Positions 27,621 to 40,100 of a stretch of 64,000 nucleotides of DNA are shown here, one piece after another. The stretch lies in contig OY754967.1 of assembly GCA_963576475.1 (NCBI GenBank), forward strand, positions 24,247,651 to 24,311,650. Reading direction: 5' to 3'. The notes beneath the pieces were generated by a model, which was not told the origin of the DNA, made no database searches, and worked only from the letters and a program-made list of their open reading frames with translations. Origin of the DNA: Molanna angustata (taxonomy: Eukaryota > Arthropoda > Insecta > Trichoptera > Molannidae). Position numbers and translations under genes: made by a program. Within the stretch, counting starts at the first letter, position 1; each line of letters starts with the position of its first letter.

Positions 27621-28686
27621 AAATTATTTTTTGAAAATAAATGAAACCAAATAAAATAAAAATGGTCAAACAAAAAATTCGCCGAAGAGGGGTGGAAGTA
27701 CGCAAGAGGTGGACAGAGTCAACTGGAAATGATCCATTGGAGCATATATACCTATTTCTTCTTATCATAATATAGGTTTTAACTAATTACACTTAAACAT
27801 ATGTATCCCTGTTCGTATCGTACATAATTGTTCATTGTAGTTCGCCATTGCCCAACCCTCTGAAAGTCCAACAATAGGTAGGAAATACAAAATACACATT
27901 GATTGCAGCCAACACACGTCTTCGATACAAAACACAAAGCTCTGTAAAATTAAACGAGCTATAAAATGGTTTTACTTAGTTCGACATCGGCTAAAGAACA
28001 CGTTTCAATAGTTCGAACCGAGACGCATGAGAAATTTGTTGTATAAATAAAATTACTATTCATAAATCTTTTACTTTGAGCAGATTCCGCTCAATTTTAG
28101 AGTTTTTTTTAGTTTATTCATGTGCTATCGTTTGTAGAAAAAAAAACAAAGGATAGTTTTACATCCCACAAAAACTGTATTATTTGCCAAATTCATGAAA
28201 TGCGTGCCTTTTTAATATATAATTTGGTTAAGAAATACGAATTCGAATAAGAAACACGACAATCTGTGGAAGTATGTGAGGTTCAAGATGTGGGAAACTG
28301 CGTCGTCGATAATGGTATCAGCATATGCAGAGGATGAGTCATTTACCAAACGGACAGCGCCAACCAAGAGGACCCCCGAAACTATGAAGAGACAGTTGGA
28401 GTTCAGTATCTCAGGATACATCATGAGGTAGAAGGAGAAGAACAAGAATTTAAGTTGTAAATGCTAACGTAAGATTTTTAGACAAAGTGCATTTTTTATG
28501 AAAATCGACCACTGATTAATTACTACAAAAGAAAATTGAATGATTATAAGAACTCAATTTTTGTAAGCTTCTCGGGCAACTAACATGTGCTATGTCATAT
28601 AATAATTTAACATGCACCCAATATCAAGTTGCCACATTCTGGAGAGTTACGATATTTATCGTCTCACAGATCCAGACTGAAAACAC
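27621..28686. other. AT-rich sequence, no gene seen
   Basis: A block at about 28370-28440 ('gaaactatgaagagacagt') weakly resembles the 115-bp array unit. Nothing else identifiable. Confidence 0.4.
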
Positions 28687-28772
28687 TATTAAAAACTGTG
28701 TCTGGATTCTAACCAGGAACCCTTGAATCAGCAGTCAGATACCTAACCAACTGAGCCACGAAGGCCGACAAA
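28687..28772 (-). mobile_element. tRNA-like SINE head (family B)
   Basis: On the minus strand 'GGCCTTCGTGGCTCAGTTGG' then 'TTAGGTATCTGAC' and 'GGTTAGAATCC' mimic A and B boxes. The anticodon stem does not pair well and the B box is altered, so a SINE or pseudo-tRNA is favoured over a working gene. Confidence 0.55.
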
Positions 28773-28841
28773 TTGTGATTAAATTTATGAGCTGTAGTAG
28801 AAAGAAGATAAATCCACAAAAAGGGCGCTGTTAACCGTTCA

Positions 28842-29072
28842 TTGATCATCATTATCATTGGCGCTACAGCCCTGTGTGGGCCCTGGCCTCCTTCAGAATC
28901 CTTCTCCAGCCGTCCTTGTCCTCCACCGCTCTCCTCCAGTTTGATATTCCGATCGCCCTTATGTCGTCTTCTGTGTCGTCCAGCCATCTTAGCTTGGGAC
29001 TGCCTCTACTTTTTCTATCCTCTGGATTGGTATTTAGCTACTTCTTCTGCCCTCTGGATTGGTATTAAGTAC
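28842..29072 (-). pseudogene. RTE LINE 3' fragment
   Basis: Minus-strand translation gives GSPKLRWLDDTEDDIRAIGI, then SNWRRAVEDKDGWRRILKEA and RAHTGL-stop, followed by GCGCCAATGATAATGATGAT. The short 3' UTR and (ATG)n-like end are typical of RTE elements, and the end closely matches the copy at 48.5-49.5 kb. AACCGTTCA at 28833-28841 and 29073-29081 flanks it as a probable 9-bp target duplication. A 20-bp segment ('cctctggattggtatt') is duplicated near the truncated 5' end. Confidence 0.7.
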
Positions 29073-29819
29073 AACCGTTCACTACAACCAATAAATAAAA
29101 TTGTGACTCACTTTGATCCTTTCGAACTAATCAATCAGGCCGAGTCAAGATCATTACAGATTAGCGGTGGTGTTGTTATGCAGAGGAGTGCAATATGAAG
29201 CATGGCAGATTGGCTGACATAGTGTGGGAATTAGTTTTGCATGTTGTTTTTGTTATTGATTTGCTCCACGCCACGCCAAGGCTCACCACAAATAATGGCT
29301 GTTGCACCGATAAAGTACTCGTATTGCCCATTGTTTGACTAATGTCTTGCCTCACAAATAATATTGAAAGCCTCTAATTTCACCGCACTTAAAAACCCTA
29401 TACACGTTGTAAAGAAAGAAAGCGATATCCTTGGATACAAAAACATCGACTTTGTCAGATATTAAAAACAAATATGATTCTTGGAAAACCAAATGACTGA
29501 TTGTGTTTTCAATAATGATGATTGTGAGATACGTGATTGTGTGAGTGCAAGCGAGACAGTATGATTGACGGAATGCATTTATAGAAAGCGCGTAGTGTGC
29601 GCGCGGTCTTTCGATATTATCTAGTTCACCAGTACCTATCTAGTAATTTTGTATATAGCTATCATATTATACATTGTATTGTACATAATTGTTAATATTT
29701 ATATTGATTATTGAAGAACTGTGCTATTCTTCATTGCTCGACCACCCCAACCAGAGACATTATAACTTATGTAGGTATAACAAATAGACATGGGAGCAGG
29801 CAACTGAGACTATTAATCA

Positions 29820-29915
29820 ATTCATTTATTTATTTGACACTTTTTGTAAATACAAATAATATTGCATTGTACAAATGGTGGCCTGGAGGCAATTTCTTCC
29901 AGTCAACTCTCTGAG
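29820..29915 (-). mobile_element. LINE/SINE 3' tail fragment
   Basis: 'gcattgtacaaatggtgg' then 'aggcaatttcttccagtcaa' is the complement of the shared tail. An A/T-rich end precedes it ('attcatttatttatttga'). Confidence 0.6.
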
Positions 29916-31210
29916 AAAAAAATATACATACGAACAATTAAGTTTTGAGATAATATAAGATATGGCAGTTTACATTATATGAAAACACTCAAAAATTGCA
30001 AAATCGAGGAGCGATCAAAAGGGATGGTGTGTGGGATGGGATGTACATTAATTAGAGAAAAGTGAGATTTAAAGTGATGGAGCAGTTCTAATACATTACC
30101 GGGCAGCGTGAATGGTAAAGGAAGATGAATAATATTCAGTAACGTGAGGTGGGATGGCGAGGGGTCTTTCTTCTCTAGACCGAAGTGGGAATACATAAGA
30201 AGCTGAGAAGAAGAGGCTCAAACTGAGTGACGACCACATGCTCCACACTGGGAGCGGACTTGTATTGATTGATGTTTTATACTTCTAAAAAAGTTTTTCT
30301 TCCGGAATATTGATTAGATAAGTCGTCAGTGGCAAAGCAGTTAGTGTTATGTACTTACAATCCAGAACACCAGACCTCTTATCGTGTCTCGGCTGATTTT
30401 ATTCGTCAATAATATAATTTGTTTATTTTAGTAAATATATGTGAATGCATCTGTATCTGCTGCAAGAAAAAACTTATTCTTTTAATCAGTTTTTAAGTTT
30501 TTTGGATTTTTTTTGTAGCATTTTTTAATGACATTCTTTTACCTTAATTGGATCAAAAATACGTAAATCTCAAATATTTTGTGCATTAATTATGATTTCA
30601 TATTTTCTTACTCCATTTATTTCTTCTCAATTACTTTTTTAACCAGTATAAACCAGGCATAATATTATTAGGAAAATACTATTATTTCCTTATTTTAGAT
30701 TTATACCTCAAATAATAATACTTTATACTTTAATTAATAATTCTTATACTTTAGATTGATGTTCCGAGTCCTCGAATGCTTATATTTCAAAATGAATTGA
30801 TCAATAGATCATTTTGAAATATGTCACAATATTGTCTATGGTTGGGAATGAAGATAGTTTGTCGTGTCATATTGATGTCCGAGGCACCGTGGGACCAATG
30901 AGAATCAACCATCGGATATTGTATAGATATAGAATAATACATAATACCTATATACCTACTATACACAGAGTTGCTTTAACATTATTTGACGAAATGAAAA
31001 TAATACAGCGTTTAAAATTAAAATGTCGGCTTCGCAGTGCAAAAATCTTATGCAATCGATTTTTATTGAAGACCAATGGGGATGATAACGACGATCTTTG
31101 CAAAATTAACGATTCTGATAATTTGACAATATATTTCTTCTTCTTATTTATTCAAGGACACAACTGTGGCACAACAATAGTTGCATGCATTGATAAAATC
31201 GACAAAATAT
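29916..31210. other. AT-rich sequence, no gene called
   Basis: A 156-codon frame (30814-31284) is the longest outside repeats but has no recognisable domain, and its end overlaps a family H fragment. I do not call it. Confidence 0.4.
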
Positions 31211-31214
31211 ATCA

Positions 31215-31370
31215 TTGTAAGTCATACACACAAAAACACCAAGACGAAACTAATAAAATGCACTCTCTACTTGTTTCCAGTTGAGAAATTGATGTAAAAA
31301 TATGCTTAGAAATTCTAAAATCATAACCCTCCAATATTTAATTATATTGAGTGGAGAGTGAAAACAGAAA
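31215..31370 (+). repeat. Family H fragment
   Basis: 'cacaaaaacaccaagacgaa', 'tgcactctctac' and 'gttgagaaattgatgtaaaa' match 3745-3870. Confidence 0.6.
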
Positions 31371-33284
31371 AAATCATCATTTTATTTTTTATGACAATGT
31401 TTAAGTAACATGGTCTACCTATAGTATTATGTGAATTTAATTGACTTAGAGATATCGAAATCTCTGAATAATTCAAGACATTAAATCAATATTTGTCCAG
31501 GAAACTAGTATGTAATGCATGATGACATTTTTTCATAAAACTATTTATTTCATGGCAAATGCCAGTGACATGGTCTACCTATGGTGTTATGTGAATTTAA
31601 TTGACTTAGATATATCGAATTCTCTGAATAATTCAAGACAATTCCTGGAGGAAACTAGTGTGCAATAAACGTCATTCATAGCAAATGCCATGAAATAAAT
31701 ACTTGTATGGAAAATGAGAAAAGGTTTTGAGGGTTTGAATGTTGATTATTAAATTAGGTCGTGAACCAGAGAGTGATTTATATCAAATGTCAACGCACAA
31801 ATGAATTTATTATAACGAAAAATAGCGATGATCATGTCTAGATTGTTGTATGAGAATTTAATTAGACATTTTATTTAATAAACGCACTTAAGCAAACCCC
31901 TTATTTTACAATATACCATGATGTATTAGCTAGTTTGCAACATTCCACAAATAAATCCACAATGGATCAAAGATAAACACAATCATAAACCAAATTCTTC
32001 TATTTAACAAAACCCATAAATTGAAATTTGAGATGTTTCAAAACACACTACGAAATATCATTATTTAATATTAAATCAACTTATAATCTAGAAATAAATA
32101 TACGTATTTCTTACCAAAACTTGTAGGATTTGTTTTGTTAAAACGGCTTACCTGAAAATAAAAAAAATAATTACTATAAATAAAACAATTATTTCGAAGG
32201 TAAATTCAAAAATGTATGAATATAAATTCAATATTTTTTGTATTCATTTATACATTACACTGTGGATTGAAACAATTGAAAAAATTATAATATGAACATC
32301 CAATTCAATTAATATCAACTGTTAGGTTGGCTTAGGTGTTGTTTTTAATAAAACAAAAATAAAATCATTTTGCTTGTTACGTTCACACGGATGGAATGAT
32401 AATCAGAAAAATGACATAATATCTATCAAATCTACTACTAGTTCTTTCGGTCTGTGATTCCATTAAGTAATATACAATCACAACACATAAAAAATAATTA
32501 AATAATTCAAGACGAACATAAAACAGCATTAAATATTACAAACCTATTGTATTATAAACAATAATACTTTTTTCATTAAATATTATATTACTTTTAACAC
32601 AAAAAAAAATACAGGAACACATTGTTCAGAGAAAATAAACGTGCCTTAAATGAATGAATAAATAATAGATGTAAAAATAAGATGCATATAAATTTATCAT
32701 TTGATACAAATAAAAAGGTTTTTTTTATTGTGTAGATTGGTAGAATGAAGTTGTAGGTACCTATTTCTAATTCGAAATAACAAAAAAAATATACAGCTCA
32801 GTGTTGCCAGAGGGAATCTTTGTATGAAATTATCAACTAATTACAATCAACCTCCCCCCGCGAGCTGGATCACATAATCGTAAAAAATAATTAATATTTG
32901 CACGATGATTTTTTTATCGGGCAATAAAAACAAACAAAAAATATATTCTACAATAATAATGTGTAAAGAAAAAAATAGCAATTTGCCGACTACACACGTT
33001 CATATGTTGTAGGTACTCCGAACGTGTCAAATATTTCAACCATTAGTTTTGCTGACGTGCTTGTTTGGGAAACTGCAAATATAGAGTTCACATTATATGT
33101 ACATAGGTATATTATACTAAAAAAAACTATGAAACGAAATTCTGGTTCTATAATTAAAATAGTTTTGTCAATAAATTAACATAAAAGTTTTACACCCAAT
33201 AAAGTAGGTTTGTTGACAGAAATAAATTTATTTTCATGAAAATATAACCGATATTTATAACCGATGTAAATAAAAAAAGTATAT
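31371..33284. other. AT-rich sequence with one local duplication
   Basis: A diverged direct duplication at about 31405-31520 and 31565-31670 shares 'catggtctacctat' and 'gtgaatttaattgactta'. Otherwise nothing recognisable. Confidence 0.5.
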
Positions 33285-33332
33285 AAAAGCGGGTATATTG
33301 CCACTAAACAGTATCTTCCAATCAAAGACAGT
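33285..33332 (-). mobile_element. LINE/SINE 3' tail fragment, degraded
   Basis: 'agcgggtatattgccactaa' then 'cagtatcttccaatcaa' is a decayed complement of the shared tail. Confidence 0.45.
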
Positions 33333-33448
33333 TAATAAATATGCTAAAAAATGGTCAATCAAAAACAACACAAAAGAACAAAAAAATATGACATAAATTG
33401 ACTGTTCATAGTCTCTAAGTATTGAATATTTTTATAGTTTTATATTAT

Positions 33449-33815
33449 ACAAACATTGGATTGTTTTCCCCTGTCTGGAGTTAATGATATAACATGGCGA
33501 ATTTTTAACACCTCAATAGAGACGAAGTTGGATTATTATAGGAGAACCAGGAACTCAAGGCACATACAGGGCTTACGTAATTGGTTGGTTTACGTGATTA
33601 CTTTATACGCTTGCGCAATGTTCACCAATTATGCCTTCGTATTGAGTTACCTATCAATTAAATTTTTTGAAAGTTCTATATATTTTTTATCGTGAAAATC
33701 TGTGTGTTTGAAAATAACTCGAAACACCATGGCCATCTATGAAATGACGAAGAAACTATGAAATGACGAAGAATGCCATCTATTGAGAAATCAGTTAAAC
33801 AATGAAAGCAACTGT
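33449..33815 (+). mobile_element. Family G element
   Basis: Starts 'acaaacattggattg' and continues with 'acctcaatagagacgaagtt', 'gagaaccaggaactcaagg', 'gcttgcgcaatgttcacca' and 'gccatctat'. Open frames through it are incidental. Confidence 0.65.
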
Positions 33816-34431
33816 ATACATGAGGTGACAATGTTCCTCAGTTTTTACTTAGATATTTATATAATATATTATTCAACAACAAAACATTTTTACTCAATTT
33901 ATTCCATTGTCTTATTGACTGTAGGTAGGTACTAAAAGAAGAACCAAGAACATCAGTGACATGAATAGAAATGACAGGTACCATACATTCAGTAAATCGA
34001 AGAAAGTACTCCAATAAATAGGTGCAGGACTCTGGATATTACAGGATAAAACGTAGGTACATACTTCTTTTTCCACCACTATAATTTTTCAATTTATTAC
34101 CACAATATATTAAAAAAGAGGTTATTTTCTTGTCGAATCATTCATTCTACTGAATTTCTCAGTTCCTCTTTTCAAGTATAATCAACAAGACTATGGAATA
34201 CCTTAAGTGATGATATTACGACGTCAAAAAGACTAAAGCTGTTATACCTCTCTAATAACTTTTAATTTACACCCCTTTTCCATACTTTCTCTCCTCCAAC
34301 AACCTCTATCCCCTTCCTTTCTGTGACGCTGTGTATTTACATGTAATTATGTTACATGTTTGTCTTTCAATTTGTTTTTTTTTTAATTTTTATATACCTA
34401 CCAATTCACTGTGTGTAGCCTCACGTTGCTT

Positions 34432-34518
34432 TGGTTGGTTGGAAGAAATTGTCTTATAGCAATAAAACCGCCATTGTACACATTATTGTACATGAAGTTA
34501 AAATAAATAAATAAATCT
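34432..34518 (+). mobile_element. LINE 3' tail fragment with (AAAT)n end
   Basis: 'ggttggttggaagaaattgt' then 'agcaataaaaccgccattgt', ending 'aaataaataaataaat'. Confidence 0.65.
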
Positions 34519-35007
34519 CTTCTCTTCTTCTCCTTATCCTTTTGCATTCCTATTATTACAATGGATTTTTCTTATATTCAATCATTCTTACCTTTTTTTA
34601 CTTTTTCTTCCGTAATCTTTATTTTTTTTATTCGTGTCATGTGATACAAATTTTATTCGCTACCCTTACCACCACCCTCTCTGCATGTGGGGGACTGCAA
34701 ACGCCCCCTTCACAGAACGTTAGTGAGCGACAACAAATGCGTAGTACGAAAATTTACTAGATTAGGAATCTCGGCACCATATTGCAAAAAGAACAATCGA
34801 AGAATTTGAATAGAACACACTCGTGGACTTTGACTTTGACTTCAGATCTTTTTAGATGTAAAGCATCATAGGTCTCCAAGATCTCCGTAAAAATAGCTTA
34901 ATGGAAATCTACCAAGAGTAAGGCACCATTACTATGACAAAAGTTCTTGAAGGCTTTATAATTGTTCTTCGAGATCACTACACAATGTATTTCATATTTA
35001 ACATTAA

Positions 35008-35110
35008 ATCTGGTTAGTTGGAAATAAAATAGGTACTGTCTATTAATAAGCCCGCCACTGTACAAACAATTTGTACAGATAGTTTAAAATAAATCAATAA
35101 AAATAATAAA
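35008..35110 (+). mobile_element. LINE 3' tail fragment
   Basis: 'ctggttagttggaa', 'aataagcccgccactgtaca' and an 'aaataaat' end match the shared tail. A short insertion interrupts the middle. Confidence 0.6.
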
Positions 35111-35599
35111 TTATTAAACTTTCCAGTCCGCTCCTACTGCGTAGGTATATTATGAAATTTTATTGAATGAGTATAAACTCGATAATAAAAAGTAGGTAAG
35201 TAGGTACTCGAACTTAAAATTCGCAGTAAAATATGAATATGTTGACAACAATAAATTAACAGACGTGTGTTGGTGATACATAAAAATATAAAGATGCGAA
35301 TTGGTTAAGACGAATGGACAAAGATGATATTTATATATGTGTACCATCACGAAATGAAAAGAGTCTGACAGCTATCAATCACGGGGATCTTTTCATGATC
35401 ATAGATCGAGGTCAGGCGTCCCCATCAGATTGAAGCCGACCATAGTCAAGTCCAGGTGACCCCGAGAAGGTGAAGGTTAATACCGTCCATTAGAAATACA
35501 CATACACATGCATACCACGACCGATATTCACGTCGAGATAAAACTGTCTCCATGTCGGACTGGATCATTTTAAACAGTTTCAATTGGGCCAATCTACGA

Positions 35600-35712
35600 C
35601 AGAATAGTTGATTGGAAGAAATCGACTAAAAAAAAGACCACTAGTGTTCTATATAACTTCTATGCTGGCGACCTGGGTTCAATTATCATCAGGTGAAAAA
35701 TATTTAAAAAAA
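35600..35712 (+). mobile_element. Decayed LINE tail plus SINE-C-like B box
   Basis: 'gttgattggaagaaatcgac' is tail-like. 'ggcgacctgggttcaattat' then resembles the B-box part of the 4.4-kb SINE. Both are too worn for firm boundaries. Confidence 0.35.
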
Positions 35713-35714
35713 TA

Positions 35715-36121
35715 TATTGACAATAACATCTCAATGGAGACGAAGTTGGGATATTATAAATGAACTGTACCATTTACATATAAGGACTGTTGCTTTCATT
35801 GTTTACAAATAAACTAATTTTCTCAATAGATGGCGTTACAAAAAAGGTTTCATCGTTATCTCATAGATGGCAATAGTATGATTTCGTATTATTCAGGTGA
35901 ATTGTTTACATATTATTCAAATATATAGAACTTTCAAAAATTACATTGATAACACTGAAAAGGGAACTCAATAAAGGCATAATTGGTGAACGTTGAGCAA
36001 GCGCATAAAGTGATCACGTAAACCAGCCAATGACAGGTCGTAAGCCCTGTAGGTGCCTGAGTTCCTGGTTCTTCTATAATATCCCAACTTTTTTATTTCT
36101 ATTGAGATGTTATTGTCAATA
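35715..36121 (-). mobile_element. Family G element with perfect terminal inverted repeats
   Basis: ATTGACAATAACATCTCAAT at 35716-35735 pairs exactly with 36101-36120, and weaker pairing extends inward over 'gagacgaagttgggatatta'. The interior is the reverse complement of the copies at 13.9 and 33.5 kb. TIR structure and a size near 400 bp fit a non-autonomous cut-and-paste transposon. No transposase is present in the window. Confidence 0.7.
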
Positions 36122-36249
36122 AAAACATCATTTGACTCCCGACAGGGAAAAAAATCCAATGTTTGCGTATATGCAATTAAAATATATATTCGACATTTAA
36201 AATTGTTTCTCACGCAATTATGGCTTCTCTGGGTTGGATGTTGGATACA

Positions 36250-36345
36250 CTTGTTAGTTGGAAGAAATTACTATTTAGTAAAATCTCGTCATTTGCGCAG
36301 AATACAAGGAACTGATCGTATAATTATGAAATAAATAAATAATAT
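36250..36345 (+). mobile_element. LINE/SINE-C 3' tail
   Basis: 'cttgttagttggaagaaatt' with 'cgtcatttgcgcagaatac' and an (aaat)n end matches the tail variant of the SINE at 4428-4655. Confidence 0.6.
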
Positions 36346-36499
36346 CTACTAATATTTATAAGTTAATCAAAAAAACTTTGTATGACAAATATTTCCTGAA
36401 TATTTCTTCTGCATCTTTCCGTTCCTTTCTTCCTTTTTTGTTATTGTTGATATTTTTTCTCTTTTAAATGAACCAAATATTATTTTTAGTGCTTTCACG

Positions 36500-36585
36500 T
36501 TGCTCGGGTTGGTTGGAATAAATTGACATATTATGGCAATTAACCTACCATTGTGCATTTGATGTAAACAACGAAGATAAATATA
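36500..36585 (+). mobile_element. LINE 3' tail fragment
   Basis: 'cgggttggttggaataaatt' then 'tatggcaattaacctaccat' matches the shared tail. Confidence 0.55.
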
Positions 36586-39461
36586 TACAAAAGAAGAAAT
36601 ATATATATTGAAAATAATTCCACGGTAATTCTTATTTCTTTATGCTGGAAACATCAAACATTATGGTAATTATTGGAAAAAAACTAATAATTTGTAACTT
36701 GCTCATACAAGGAAGTGAATATTATTATGAAAAATAATAAAATAAAAATAATAATCACACACTATTTCACTATTGTGAAATACAAAGAAAATTAACGTAC
36801 CTAAAAATTTATTTCATTAGTTTCTGGTATTGTTTTATTCGTAAGATAATTGTTGCGATTTTTATTTTTAGTTAAAAAAAATCAAGACTGTATGCGTCAT
36901 TGCTAGACTAGGGGTACCAGCCCTTGTCTATGAGTCTTGCAAGACTTAAACGTAAGAGTCTTGCGATCTTACACAGATTACACACTGATCTTTTCCATAA
37001 TCATTCAAGTATATATCTATCTATGTAATTAATTACTTTTGGATTCACAAATATACCTACTAACTTTTAGTATAAATCCAAAAATTATCATGTGTATGTG
37101 CATAAAATTGTGAACTTGGATAGTAATAGACTAAGAGAAAGCGTCAGCTATTTACTATACCTTACCGACGTACATATTTCAATATCAATTTGAAGGCTGT
37201 TATCCCCAAAAGCTACAATTACTCAGTTGGTTATTAAGTATCCAATCGTTCTTACCTGCTGTGGTTTCCCTTTACAAAAAATGAATCAGCCTTTATACTA
37301 TGACTTCAGTATAAGTATAAATTATAGGTAGGCCACTATACAAAATGACGTTAGTCTAGAAACGCGGGTTTAAAACGTTTATTCAAAAACTGCGAGACTC
37401 TTGCAGTAAGATCAAGACTTATTATACAACGGATGTCAACATAAAAAATAGATAAACAAGAAAAAATATATAAATTCACAATTAAAAACCATGACCAAGA
37501 TCACCCTTGTCTGTATAGAGTTTGTCATCAACACATACTTCCCATGAACCTCTTTCTATTTTTTTGTGAAGGTATTGTTATTTACCATTAACAAAAAGAC
37601 AAAATCATTTATTTTGATGTCAGAAAAGATAGTAAAGTTCGTACAAATACAAATCTTAGCGAAGGACAATAAAATCTCCGTACTCTGAACGAATATCGAT
37701 CGAGTTAACATTAATAGTATGTTAATATATTGATCCAAAGTGGAACACAATCATTTCAACGTTGAAAAGATGTTAGCTGCGTGTCGTATTGAATTTAAAA
37801 TATTACTAAAGCCTAAAATCATAGTAACATGTCTGATAACCATTTCAATCAGCATAAATTTTAACATAATAATATACCATTATTATGTCATGCGTTATCT
37901 AAGAAATTTAAAACATGAGTCAAAAGAGATAACTAAAAATCACTTTGATTAACTTCGAACAGATAATTTAATTTAATAATATTTCTTATAGAGCCGTTTA
38001 ATGGTTCAGGATCATTCCAAGGGTTAAGTATATATTGCTCTAAACTCTAAACACAAACAAAACAAAGCTGTTTCAGTTCTACATGGGTCTGATTTATATT
38101 ATATAGTTGGTAATATTGGTCTCATTTCTGGTTTATAGTTATATGGGTCTGATTTCTGATATAAACATAATAATATGGATTTAATTTCTGACGCAATACT
38201 TAATATTTTTAGATTAAGAGCAGATAATTCAGAATCATAAAACGCAGAAGTTAAAACATTGTATGTATTGAGACATGACATAGAATATTGTATTTATTGT
38301 TTTACTTTTTAAATTTTATTATATCTACCAAATTACAGTTGTTTTCGTAGGTAATTGTTTAAAGGGCATAAGAATTGGCAACAAAAATATTTTTAATTAT
38401 AAAATATCAAAAATAATTAATTGATTTAATGTTTAGAACATTTTAAGAATATGGTTATTATATCGACGATCCAAGGATAATGAAAAAAATCTGTTTCAGT
38501 TTTAGGATTTAATTATATGAAAAAAAAATCATTAATAATAAAAATAGATTCATATAAAAATCAATTTAGTTTTACTGATCTATTAAGATTAAAGTTCTAT
38601 GAATTTCATTTCTATTATTGGAATGACCGTTTCGTCTTGTAGGGTCCTTGCAAATAATAACTAACTTAAGTAACTAATTTTCGTTCATTAATAAATGTCA
38701 GTTTGTGTGTTCATTTCACGTGGAAGAGATTTATAAAATAATAAAATTATTGTCATTTACATATAGGTATATAACATAACTAGGGTACTAGGGTACATTA
38801 ATAATAATGATATTGTGCTTAGTATGAATAATTTGTCTATAATATTATTTTCATATTTGCCTCGAGTGGGTTAGTAATGATGGACTTTACTATATTTCTG
38901 AGAAACGATTAAGCGAGATTCACAATAGCCTCCAGCCATGACAGTAACAGGAACAAAAGCCTTGTCAAAAGTATTGTATTGAAAATAGGTACAGAGTACA
39001 GATATACATAAATAAACCTTATTTTTATTTAAAATTAACTACCGAAACGATTTCAGCAGACTTATTTAATTTTAACCGCTTATAATGACGCCTGCTTATG
39101 TCGAGAAAAAACAAAAATACGATTTTATTTTTATTTTATCGATCGATACACCGTTTAGATTGAAGAACATTTTTTCTTTAATTTTTTTAATAAATATATA
39201 ATTACCATTATATTTTCCCGCCAAACAGTAAAACGCTTTTTTGGCAGACTCATAGTTTACTTGTAAAAATCAAACAATAAATAAATGAAAGTTCTACGAA
39301 AATGTGTTGACTATCATTTCGCCTGAACCCTTCTTACTGATTATGTAAACCATAAAATCACTCGTAAAAATACAAAACAAATATATCGAGAAGAATAGAA
39401 GATATTATGATTCAAAGTAAGAAAAGTAGGAAAATACAAAAATGATAAAATATATCTTTAG
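36586..39461. other. AT-rich sequence, no gene seen
   Basis: No coding region could be supported. Small 'cttgcaagact' repeats lie at about 36890-36970 and 37390. A short segment at 39217-39250 ('cccgccaaacagtaaaa') has an inverted relative at about 53603-53642. Confidence 0.45.
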
Positions 39462-39600
39462 ATATATAATTCTTCTGTACGTGTGTATGTCACTGAACTC
39501 TTCCTAAACGGCTGAACCGATTTTGATGGAATTTTTTGTGTGTGTTTGTGTGAGTCCCTGAATGGTTTAGATTCAAAAAATGGAATTGAAAACATTAATA
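39462..39600 (+). repeat. Repeat K, 5' portion (interrupted by the LINE)
   Basis: 'tgtacgtgtgtatgtcactg', 'aactcttcctaaacggctg' and 'aaccgattttgatgga' belong to a dispersed repeat type widespread in insect genomes. Its other end, 'caacgtctgtcgggtccgct' then 'ag', appears after the LINE at about 44640-44655. The LINE therefore seems nested in this repeat. The CTAG end would suit a Helitron-like element, which is inference. Confidence 0.55.
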
Positions 39601-40100
39601 TTATGAAAGGATAATAAAAAATGATTTTTTATAACTATAAATTACAATAGGTGGCGCTAATGTATAATTGGCAATGTGTGTTTTTTTTTCCATCTGACAA
39701 CACTAAGAAATCTGTCATTTGCGTCGTAGTTAGGATTTTTTTGACATTTAAAGTTCTTTTTGCTCTGTCTCTGTATTATTCATATTTCAATTATAAACAA
39801 GGACATGGAATTTTAATTTCTGTTCACTGTTTTGTTATTATTCATATTTCAATTCAAAAACGTCGCGGCATCATATTTCCACCTTCCTTAGGAGAGGAGA
39901 TATACGTATATTTGTGCGTTTCAGGTGTGAAATTCCATATACAAGAATTAAAAGTAGTGATAGGTATATATACCTACGTACTTGCATTTTTATATTATAA
40001 AAGGGATAACTATATTTTGGTACTAATAATAACTAGCACATTGTCCTGGAGTCCTGGTTTCTCACTACGATCGAACAACAGAAGATCAATACATCTCACA

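Noticed and set aside
28696..28770. A second functional tRNA gene
   Set aside because: The anticodon stem does not pair and the B box is altered. A partial copy with a deletion exists at 13446.
28842..29198. Plus-strand 118-codon Ser/Cys-rich frame
   Set aside because: It is the antisense of the RTE 3' fragment ending at 28842.
30814..31284. 156-codon open frame
   Set aside because: No known domain, AT-driven composition, and its 3' end runs into a family H repeat fragment.
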